Shown piece after piece: positions 1 to 5,614 of a stretch of DNA of 9,159 nt. The first letter of the stretch is position 1. Each line of letters opens with the position of its first letter. A model generated the notes under the pieces. That model searched no databases. It saw nothing but the letters and a program-made list of their open reading frames with translations, and was not told the DNA's origin. A program made the translations under genes and the position numbers. Source of the stretch: Thermoleophilia bacterium (GTDB lineage Bacteria > Actinomycetota > Thermoleophilia > Gaiellales > F1-60-MAGs149); contig JAEMTW010000059.1 of assembly GCA_016462095.1 (NCBI GenBank), forward strand, positions 1 to 9,159, in the 5' to 3' direction.

Positions 1-544
1 CGATGTCGGCGCGCAGCGTCTGAAGCGGCACGCGACCCTCCGAGTACTGCTCGGTGCGCGACATCTCGCCGCCACCAAGACGGCCGCCGCACTTGATGCG
101 GACACCCTGGGCGCCAGAGCGAACTGCCGACTGCATCGAGCGCTTCATGGCGCGGCGGAAAGCCACACGATTCTGCAGCTGCTCTGCGACGGACTGCGCC
201 ATCAGGCGCGCGTCCAACTCGGGGCGCTTGATCTCGTTGATGTTGATCTGCACGGCACGACCGGTGATCGCATGCACTTCCTTGCGGAGAGCGTCAACTT
301 CGATACCAGACTTGCCGATCACGATGCCCGGACGGGCCGTGTAGATGTCGATCGTGATCTTCTGCGAGTCCTTGCGGATATGAATATCCGACAGGCCAGC
401 ATGACTCAACTTGTTGTGAATGTGCTCACGAATCTTGATGTCTTCGCCGAGATAGCGGGCGAACTCGCGATCCGAGCACCAATTGGATTTCCAGTCGTGG
501 ATGATCCCGACGCGCAGGCCACCTGGATGTACTTTCTGGCCCAT
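1..544 (-). CDS. rpsC: 30S ribosomal protein S3 (3' end outside window)
   Basis: I translated this from the ATG at 544; 181 codons are open to the window edge, so the C-terminal part is missing. S3 binds the 30S head at the mRNA entry channel. It begins MGQKVHPGGLRVG, the usual S3 start. A KH-type RNA-binding fold follows, with its GxxG loop as GKSG at residues 77-80. The stretch AFRRAMKR (128-135) carries R130, R131 and K134, the counterparts of the E. coli S3 residues linked to mRNA helicase activity. The C-terminal domain signature GGRLGGGEMSR is at 153-163, followed by EGRVPLQTLRADI. The ATG lies 2 nt after the rplV stop, and its Shine-Dalgarno sequence is inside the rplV 3' end, so translation is probably coupled. 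The E. coli order would continue with rplP, which cannot be seen here. Confidence 0.97.
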   Translation of the reverse strand, partial: MGQKVHPGGLRVGIIHDWKSNWCSDREFARYLGEDIKIREHIHNKLSHAGLSDIHIRKDSQKITIDIYTARPGIVIGKSGIEVDALRKEVHAITGRAVQININEIKRPELDARLMAQSVAEQLQNRVAFRRAMKRSMQSAVRSGAQGVRIKCGGRLGGGEMSRTEQYSEGRVPLQTLRADI

Positions 545-546
545 GG

Positions 547-1347
547 TCAGTCCTTCTCCCCGTCGGGGGTATCCGTCTTCGGCGGTGCAGCTTTCGGAGC
601 GCGCTTACGCGGCGCAGCCGGCTTCTTCTCAGCGGTACCGTCAGCAGCCGCAGCCTTTGGCTTCGCGGGTGCCTTTGGCTTCGCGGGTGCCTTTGGCTTC
701 GCAGCGGCCTTCGGCTTGGCAGCGGCCTTCGGCTTCGTAGCGGCAGCAGCGGCCTCAGTCGGCTCGGCCTTCGGCTTCGCCGGCGCCTTCGGCTTGGCAG
801 CGGCCTTCGGCTTGGCTGCGGCCTTCGGCTTCTCAGCGACCTCAGCAGCGTCGGTAGCAACCTCTGCCCCATCGGCCTTCTGCGAGGCAGCAACACGCTT
901 CGAGCGGGCGGAATCGCCAGCCTTCTTCGGTGCAACAGTCTCCGTCGTACCATCGACCGTGGACTCGATCACCGTGCCGCCCGAAAGCGAGCGAAGCAGG
1001 ATCGTGATGTGGGCCGTGCGCTTACGAATCTTGCTGGCGCGACCACGAGCACGTGGCTTAAAGCGCTTGATCGTGACGCCCTCGTTGGCGAACGCCTCGT
1101 GAATCACGAGATCGTCCGGCGAGAGGCCATGATTGACTTCGGCGTTCGTGACGGCAGAGCGCAGCACGAGCTCGATGTCTTTGGCCACAGCACGTGGCGA
1201 GAACAGGAGCTGCTTGCGCGCGTCGATCACAGAACGACCGCGAATGTCCTCGAGCACGAGGCGAACCTTGCGGGCGGACGAGCGGACGTGACGCGCCTCG
1301 GCGCGGACCAATCCGGTGTTCGCAAAGCTGAAGCGCTTATCAGCCAT
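547..1347 (-). CDS. rplV: 50S ribosomal protein L22 with long Lys/Pro/Ala repeat tail
   Basis: L22 binds 23S rRNA, and its beta-hairpin lines the nascent-peptide exit tunnel. Residues 1-119 are a complete L22 domain: VRSSARKVRLVLEDIRGR at 21-38, the AVTNAEVNH helix at 65-73, and the basic hairpin and last strand from IKRFKPRARGRASKIRKR (93-110) to HITILLRS (113-120). Bacterial L22 is usually about 110-120 aa, but this one is 266 aa. Residues 121-172 are a Thr/Ala/Glu/Lys linker. Residues 173-234 hold nine KPKA[AP]A-type hexapeptides in two blocks split by TEAAAAAT. Residues 235-266 are basic and Pro-rich and end GEKD. The start is the ATG at 1347, 1 nt after the rpsS stop, where MADKRF fits the family; an upstream extension of the frame into rpsS is ignored. 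Shorter Ala/Lys-rich L22 tails are known in actinobacteria. The function of this one is unknown; the composition suggests disorder and nucleic-acid or ribosome-surface binding. Confidence 0.95.
   Translation of the reverse strand: MADKRFSFANTGLVRAEARHVRSSARKVRLVLEDIRGRSVIDARKQLLFSPRAVAKDIELVLRSAVTNAEVNHGLSPDDLVIHEAFANEGVTIKRFKPRARGRASKIRKRTAHITILLRSLSGGTVIESTVDGTTETVAPKKAGDSARSKRVAASQKADGAEVATDAAEVAEKPKAAAKPKAAAKPKAPAKPKAEPTEAAAAATKPKAAAKPKAAAKPKAPAKPKAPAKPKAAAADGTAEKKPAAPRKRAPKAAPPKTDTPDGEKD
551..561 (-). promoter_or_regulatory. Ribosome binding site of rpsC inside the rplV 3' end
   Basis: The mRNA reads GGGGAGAAGGA here, with AAGGA 6 nt before the rpsC ATG at 544. These bases also encode the last residues of L22 (GEKD), so the C-terminus of L22 doubles as the rpsC ribosome binding site. 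It is one of the strongest Shine-Dalgarno sequences in the window. Confidence 0.75.
653..838 (-). repeat. 18-bp tandem repeats encoding the L22 tail
   Basis: About ten imperfect 18-bp units run in tandem, each spelling a KPKAxA hexapeptide on the minus strand; one 24-bp interruption lies at 743-766. The units at 653-670 and 671-688 are identical. The units at 707-724 and 785-802 are also identical to each other. The two blocks (residues 173-194 and 205-226) have the same amino-acid sequence but differ at several synonymous positions. This fits a duplication that later drifted while the protein was conserved. Such a tract could change length by replication slippage. Confidence 0.9.
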
Positions 1348-1348
1348 C

Positions 1349-1627
1349 TCAGCCGCGCCTCGACTGCTTGTCGGACACGTGGCCACGGTAGGTTCGCGTA
1401 GGAGCGAACTCGCCGAGCTTGTGACCAACCATGGACTCGGAAATGAAGACTGGCACGTGCTTGCGGCCATCGTGAACCGCGATCGTGTGACCAACCATCT
1501 CCGGGAAGATGGTCGACGCGCGCGACCAGGTCTTCAACATCTTGCGTTCCTTGGTGGCGTTCTGCTCTTCGATGCGCTTGAAGAGACGTTCGTCCACGTA
1601 CGGACCCTTTTTCGACGATCGCGACAT
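1349..1627 (-). CDS. rpsS: 30S ribosomal protein S19
   Basis: S19 is a 30S head protein that contacts S13 and the A-site finger. At 92 aa it is full length. It begins MSRSSKKGPYVDERL and carries the core KTWSRASTIFPEMVGHTIAVHDG (residues 32-54), then HVPVFISESMVGHKLGEFAPTRT and the basic end RGH. The start ATG at 1627 overlaps the rplB stop as TAATG, and a Shine-Dalgarno sequence (GAGGGAAGGG) lies upstream within the end of rplB, so coupled translation is likely. The rplV ATG follows 1 nt after its TGA stop. Nothing is unusual. Confidence 0.97.
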   Translation of the reverse strand: MSRSSKKGPYVDERLFKRIEEQNATKERKMLKTWSRASTIFPEMVGHTIAVHDGRKHVPVFISESMVGHKLGEFAPTRTYRGHVSDKQSRRG

Positions 1628-2466
1628 TACTTGCGGCCCTTCCCTCGGCGCCGACCACGAACGATGTCAGCGGACGATGCCTTCTTCGGATCGCGGGTAC
1701 GACGACCAAGCGTCGGCTTGCCCCACGGGGTGACGGGATGCGATCCCTTGCCCTTGCCCTCGCCACCACCATGGGGATGGTCGACAGGGTTCATTGCGGT
1801 ACCACGAACGCCTGGGCGCTTGCCGGCCCAACGGGCGCGACCAGCCTTGCCCCCGACTTCGTTCTCGTGCGTTGTGTTGCCGACCTGGCCGATCGTGGCG
1901 CGACAGGTGGCCGGCACGCGGCGAAGCTCGCCGGACGGCAGACGCAGCAGAGCACTATCGCCTTCCTTAGCGACGAGCTGTGCGCTCGTACCAGCGGAAC
2001 GGCACATGCGGGCACCCTGACCAGGACGCAACTCGACGCAATGCACCGTGGTGCCGGTCGGAATGTTGGCGAGTGGCAGAGCGTTGCCCGGCTTGATGTC
2101 AGCCTCGGGACCCGACGACACCATCGAGCCAACCTCAAGGTTGACCGGAGCGACGATGTAGGCCTTGGCGCCGTCCACGTAGTGGAGCAGAGCGATGCGG
2201 GCGGAACGATTCGGGTCGTACTCGATCGCGGCGACCTTTGCGGGCACGCCGTCCTTGAGTCGCTTGAAATCGATGATGCGATAGCGGCGCTTGTGGCCAC
2301 CACCCTGATGGCGCGTCGTGATGCGGCCGTTGTTGTTACGACCACCATGACGATGGGTCGGCGCGAGCAGGCTCTTTTCCGGGGTCGACTTCGTCACTTC
2401 GGCGAAGTCGGACACGGTCATAAAGCGGCGACCTGGCGAGGTCGGGCGGAAAGATCGAACGCCCAT
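1627..2466 (-). CDS. rplB: 50S ribosomal protein L2
   Basis: L2 is a primary 23S rRNA binding protein needed for subunit joining and the peptidyl-transferase centre. The 279-aa length is normal. The N-terminus reads MGVRSFRPTSPGRRF, followed by HRHGGRNNNGRIT (residues 38-50) and GGGHKRRYRIIDFKR. The middle holds the SH3-like core with RSAGTSAQLVAKEG. The C-terminal motif VRGTAMNPVDHPHGGGEG contains the conserved histidine that corresponds to E. coli His229. The end is strongly basic (RGRRRGKGRK). The ATG at 2466 shares one base with the rplW TAA stop, and GAGGGAG lies 7 nt upstream as the Shine-Dalgarno sequence. The Met-Cys pair before RSAG is a small departure from the common form. Confidence 0.98.
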   Translation of the reverse strand: MGVRSFRPTSPGRRFMTVSDFAEVTKSTPEKSLLAPTHRHGGRNNNGRITTRHQGGGHKRRYRIIDFKRLKDGVPAKVAAIEYDPNRSARIALLHYVDGAKAYIVAPVNLEVGSMVSSGPEADIKPGNALPLANIPTGTTVHCVELRPGQGARMCRSAGTSAQLVAKEGDSALLRLPSGELRRVPATCRATIGQVGNTTHENEVGGKAGRARWAGKRPGVRGTAMNPVDHPHGGGEGKGKGSHPVTPWGKPTLGRRTRDPKKASSADIVRGRRRGKGRK

Positions 2467-2768
2467 TATGCAACTCCCTCAAAGATCGGAATGGACTGGC
2501 CCTCGGCGAGCTTGACGATCGCCTTCTTGCCACCAGGACGAATGCCCTGGAACTGGCCGCGGCGCTTCGGCTTGCTCGGCACCTTGATGATGTGCACGTC
2601 GACCACGTTGACGTTGAAGATCTCCTCAACGGCCTGACGGATCTGCGTCTTATGCGCATCGGGGTGCACGCGGAACGTGTACTTGCCGTCCTCGGTCAAC
2701 GAGTAGCTCTTCTCGCTCACGACGGGTGCGAGGAGCACTGCGTGCGCGTCGGGTGTGGTCGACTTCAT
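2466..2768 (-). CDS. rplW: 50S ribosomal protein L23
   Basis: L23 lies at the tunnel exit, where it docks trigger factor and the signal recognition particle. At 100 aa it has the normal length. It carries APVVSEKSY (residues 14-22), then KYTFRVHPDAHKTQIRQAVEEIF, a typical L23 core, and VNVVDVHIIKVPSKPKRRG. The ATG at 2768 overlaps the rplD stop by 4 nt (ATGA), with GAGG 7 nt upstream. Together with L22 it supplies the tunnel-exit proteins encoded in this cluster. Confidence 0.96.
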   Translation of the reverse strand: MKSTTPDAHAVLLAPVVSEKSYSLTEDGKYTFRVHPDAHKTQIRQAVEEIFNVNVVDVHIIKVPSKPKRRGQFQGIRPGGKKAIVKLAEGQSIPIFEGVA

Positions 2769-3406
2769 GCCGTCACCTCATCCTTGGTCGGTGCGGACTC
2801 AAGAGACTGCACGATCTCTGCCAGCGCCTGCTTCGAAACGAGCAGCCGGCGGGCCCACAGGAGGTCGGTCAGACCAACCTCGACGGGCGTCAGCACGGAC
2901 GAGCGCGGAATGTTGCGGAAGGACAGTGCTGCGGCCTCTTCCTCGGAGCCGACGACGACGACGAGCGACGCGTCGCTCCAACCCTCGACCAGGCGCAAGG
3001 CGTCCTTGGTCTTAGGCGCGGAGAACTGGTCGGCCTCGAAGACGCCAATCGTGCCGGCGCCCGCGTGCTGACTAAAGCCCATGCAGCGAGCCTTCTTATA
3101 GGCCTTCTTGTTGACCTTGACCGCGTAGGAACGCGGCTGCGGGCCGAAGACGACACCACCACCGGTGAACTGGGCAGCACGCGTCGTACCCTGGCGGGCG
3201 CGGCCGGTGCCCTTCTGACGGAACGGCTTGGCACGTCCACCCTTGACCATTGCGCGGGTCTTGGTGGCGTGGGTGCCCTGACGACGGCCAGCGGCCTCCG
3301 CCTTGGCGACCTCATGCAGCAGGCCAGGAGCAACTTCAACAGCGAAGACGCTAGCGGGCAGCGGGACAGTGCCCTTGCCGCCAATGATGGGAGCAGTTAG
3401 CGCCAT
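2765..3406 (-). CDS. rplD: 50S ribosomal protein L4
   Basis: L4 binds 23S rRNA domain I, and its extended loop reaches the exit tunnel next to L22. From the ATG at 3406 the protein is 213 aa. The tunnel-loop signature runs through residues 43-73: QGTHATKTRAMVKGG, then PFRQKGTGRARQG. GGGVVFGPQPRSY follows. The frame is open upstream to 3499, but MALTAPIIGG at 3406 fits the family, lies 1 nt after the rplC stop and has GAGGA about 11 nt before it, so the upstream extension is rejected. In E. coli, L4 represses its own operon through the S10 leader; no such leader exists before rpsJ here, so that loop is probably absent. Confidence 0.95.
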   Translation of the reverse strand: MALTAPIIGGKGTVPLPASVFAVEVAPGLLHEVAKAEAAGRRQGTHATKTRAMVKGGRAKPFRQKGTGRARQGTTRAAQFTGGGVVFGPQPRSYAVKVNKKAYKKARCMGFSQHAGAGTIGVFEADQFSAPKTKDALRLVEGWSDASLVVVVGSEEEAAALSFRNIPRSSVLTPVEVGLTDLLWARRLLVSKQALAEIVQSLESAPTKDEVTA

Positions 3407-3407
3407 C

Positions 3408-4025
3408 TCAGTGCACGTCCTCTCGGATCTCGACGAGCGAACCCTTGGGACCCGGAATCGCGCCCGAGACGAGCAGCACGTTGCGGGTGGGGTCCACATC
3501 GATGATGGTCAGGCCGCGCTGCGTAATGCGCTTGTTGCCCATCTGCCCAGCCATGCGCTTGCCCTTGAACACGCGGGACGGCCACGCCGACTGACCAATC
3601 GAGCCAGGGGCACGCACGTTGTGCGAGCCGTGGCTGACCGGGCCGCGGCTGAAGCCGTGGCGCTTAATCGTGCCGGCGAAACCCTTACCGACGCTGGTGC
3701 CCGAGACCTTGACGTGATCGCCAGGGCCGAACACACCAACGGTCACGGCCTCGCCGACGGCGAGGTCGGTCGTACCGCGGAACTCCGTCAGATGACGATG
3801 CGGTCCGATGCCGGCCTTCTTCAGATGGCCAGCCTCCGGCTTGGAAAGATCCGTCAGATCAACGGTGTGATACGCGAGCTGAACACCGTCGTAGCCATCG
3901 ATGTCAAGCGTGCGCACACCGACGATCGGGCACGGGCCCGCCTCGATCACAGTCACGGCCAAGCGCGCGCCGTCCTCCGTGAAGAGCTGGGTCATACCCA
4001 GTTTGCGTCCGATGATTGCTTTCAT
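3408..4025 (-). CDS. rplC: 50S ribosomal protein L3
   Basis: L3 is an early assembly protein whose finger approaches the peptidyl-transferase centre. At 205 aa it has the usual length. It begins MKAIIGRKLGMTQLF. The finger region spans KGFAGTIKRHGFSRGPVSHGS (residues 114-134), RAPGSIGQSAWPSRVFKG (138-155) and KRMAGQMGN. Gln145, in GSIGQ, aligns with E. coli Gln150, the residue methylated by PrmB. The ATG lies 3 nt after the rpsJ stop, and no strong Shine-Dalgarno sequence is visible, so initiation probably relies on coupling to rpsJ. Confidence 0.97.
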   Translation of the reverse strand: MKAIIGRKLGMTQLFTEDGARLAVTVIEAGPCPIVGVRTLDIDGYDGVQLAYHTVDLTDLSKPEAGHLKKAGIGPHRHLTEFRGTTDLAVGEAVTVGVFGPGDHVKVSGTSVGKGFAGTIKRHGFSRGPVSHGSHNVRAPGSIGQSAWPSRVFKGKRMAGQMGNKRITQRGLTIIDVDPTRNVLLVSGAIPGPKGSLVEIREDVH

Positions 4026-4028
4026 GAT

Positions 4029-4337
4029 CTAGAGCTTGATCTCGATGTCGATGCCGGCTGGCAGATCAAGTCGCATCAGCGAGTCGACCGTCTTCGGCGT
4101 GGGGGAATGAATGTCGATCAACCGCTTGTGGGTGCGGATCTCGAAGTGTTCCCGAGAATCCTTGTCCTTGAACGGAGATCGGATCACGCAGTAGACGTTC
4201 TTCTCGGTCGGCAACGGCACAGGGCCGGAGACGGTCGCGCCGGAGCGCACCGCCGTCTCGACGATGTCCTTTGCCGACCGATCCAGCGTCTGGTGGTCGT
4301 AGCCCTTAAGGCGGATGCGGATTTTCTGCTCAGCCAA
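4029..4337 (-). CDS. rpsJ: 30S ribosomal protein S10, TTG start
   Basis: S10 is a 30S head protein and, as NusE, a transcription antitermination factor. The product is 102 aa, the family norm: MAEQKIRIRLKGYDH at the start, VSGPVPLPTEKNVYCVIRSP in the middle (residues 36-55), then HFEIRTHKRLIDI and DLPAGIDIEIKL at the end. The codon at the family start position is TTG (4337-4335), and no ATG or GTG in frame gives a better N-terminus. It begins 5 nt after the tuf TAA, and I see no good Shine-Dalgarno sequence. Expression is therefore likely to depend on ribosomes terminating on tuf. There is no room for an S10-type leader. Confidence 0.96.
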   Translation of the reverse strand: MAEQKIRIRLKGYDHQTLDRSAKDIVETAVRSGATVSGPVPLPTEKNVYCVIRSPFKDKDSREHFEIRTHKRLIDIHSPTPKTVDSLMRLDLPAGIDIEIKL

Positions 4338-4342
4338 TTGAG

Positions 4343-5530
4343 TTACTTGATGATCTTCGTGACGACGCCGGCGCCGACGGTGCGGCCACCTTCGCGGATT
4401 GCGAAGCGGAGACCCTCATCCATGGCGATCGGCTGAATCAGCTCGACCTTGATCGACGTGCGGTCACCTGGCAGGCAGATGTCCGTGCCCTCAGGCAGGA
4501 CAACGGAGCCGGTGACGTCCGTCGTGCGGAAGTAGAACTGTGGGCGGTAGCCCGAGAGGAAACGCGTGTGACGGCCACCCTCTTCCTTCGTGAGGACGTA
4601 GATGTCCGCCTCGAAGTCGGTGTGCGGGGTGATCGAACCGGGCTTCGACAGAACCTGACCGCGCTCGACGTCCTCGCGCTTGAGGCCACGAACGAGGCAG
4701 CCAGCGTTGTCGCCAGCCTCGCCACGATCAAGATCCTTGTTGAACATCTCGACGCCGGTAACAGTCGTCTTCTGCGTGTCCCTGAGGCCCACGATCTCGA
4801 CTTCGTCACCGACGGTGACGACGCCCTTCTCGATGCGGCCCGTGACGACGGTGCCACGACCGGTGATCGTGAAGACGTCCTCGATTGCCATCAGGAGCGG
4901 CTTGTCCGTGTCACGGACGGGCTCCGGAATGTAGGAGTCGACAGCGTTCATCAATTCCATGATCGAATCGGACCACTTCTCGTCGCCCTCGAGCGCCTTC
5001 AGAGCGGAAACCTGAATCACCGGAATGTCGTCACCCGGGAACTCGTACTTGGAGAGCAACTCGCGAACCTCGAGCTCGACGAGCTCGAGCATCTCGGGAT
5101 CGTCCACCATGTCGGCCTTGTTGAGGGCGACAACGATGTACGGCACGCCGACCTGGCGAGCCAGGAGGATGTGCTCGCGCGTCTGCGGCATCGGGCCGTC
5201 AGCAGCGGACACGACCAGGATTGCGCCGTCCATCTGGGCGGCACCCGTGATCATGTTCTTGATGTAGTCGGCATGGCCCGGGCAATCGACGTGGGCGTAG
5301 TGACGCGCCTCGGTCTCATACTCAACGTGCGCGGTGTTGATCGTAATGCCGCGCTCGCGCTCCTCAGGAGCGTTGTCGATCGATGCAAAGTCACGGACGG
5401 CACCGGTGCCATTACGCTCGGCAAGGACCTTCGTGATTGCAGCGGTCAACGTCGTCTTGCCATGGTCGATGTGACCGATGGTGCCGACATTGAGATGGGG
5501 CTTGTTTCGCTCGAACTTCTGCTTGGACAT
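4343..5530 (-). CDS. tuf: Elongation factor Tu
   Basis: EF-Tu is the GTPase that delivers aminoacyl-tRNA to the ribosomal A site. At 395 aa it is full length. The GTP-binding motifs are GHIDHGKT (residues 19-26), RGITI with the switch I threonine at 63, DCPGH (82-86) and NKAD (137-140), followed by SAL in the G5 loop. His86 is the catalytic histidine. Domains II and III follow and end GAGVVTKIIK. The Ile in GHIDHGKT, rather than Val, is seen in actinobacterial EF-Tu. Its ATG has GGGAGAA upstream, and it is the only gene from rpsL to rpsC preceded by a real spacer (84 nt), which may allow its level to be set separately. No second tuf copy is in the window. Confidence 0.98.
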   Translation of the reverse strand: MSKQKFERNKPHLNVGTIGHIDHGKTTLTAAITKVLAERNGTGAVRDFASIDNAPEERERGITINTAHVEYETEARHYAHVDCPGHADYIKNMITGAAQMDGAILVVSAADGPMPQTREHILLARQVGVPYIVVALNKADMVDDPEMLELVELEVRELLSKYEFPGDDIPVIQVSALKALEGDEKWSDSIMELMNAVDSYIPEPVRDTDKPLLMAIEDVFTITGRGTVVTGRIEKGVVTVGDEVEIVGLRDTQKTTVTGVEMFNKDLDRGEAGDNAGCLVRGLKREDVERGQVLSKPGSITPHTDFEADIYVLTKEEGGRHTRFLSGYRPQFYFRTTDVTGSVVLPEGTDICLPGDRTSIKVELIQPIAMDEGLRFAIREGGRTVGAGVVTKIIK

Positions 5531-5614
5531 TATCTTCTCCCGGGTTCCCTGGGCTGGTGCGGTTGGTCTGGTTCTGGTGGACTGAGCTAGTGGACTGGAC
5601 TGAGAGGTGGCCGG
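5531..5614 (-). promoter_or_regulatory. fusA-tuf spacer: C-rich G-poor tract and tuf ribosome binding site
   Basis: This 84-nt spacer separates the fusA stop from the tuf ATG. On the mRNA the central 60 nt (5610-5551) contain 29 C and 8 G by my count. CAGTCCA occurs three times (complement at 5578-5584, 5591-5597 and 5596-5602). Next to the gene, GGGAGAA (5541-5535) is a strong Shine-Dalgarno sequence, with GGAG 6 nt from the ATG. I see no convincing -35/-10 pair and no stable hairpin apart from a short CCCGGG palindrome. The composition resembles a Rho-utilisation (rut) site or an unstructured S1-binding leader. The ribosome binding site call is firm; the rest is inference. Confidence 0.5.

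Noticed and set aside
653..838. CRISPR-like array
   Set aside because: The 18-bp units are contiguous without unique spacers and encode an in-frame hexapeptide of L22.
272..1102. Plus-strand frame with AFGFAGAFGFA-type repeats
   Set aside because: It is the reverse complement of the L22 repeat tail and the rpsC start. The low-complexity repeat is a by-product of the 18-bp units.
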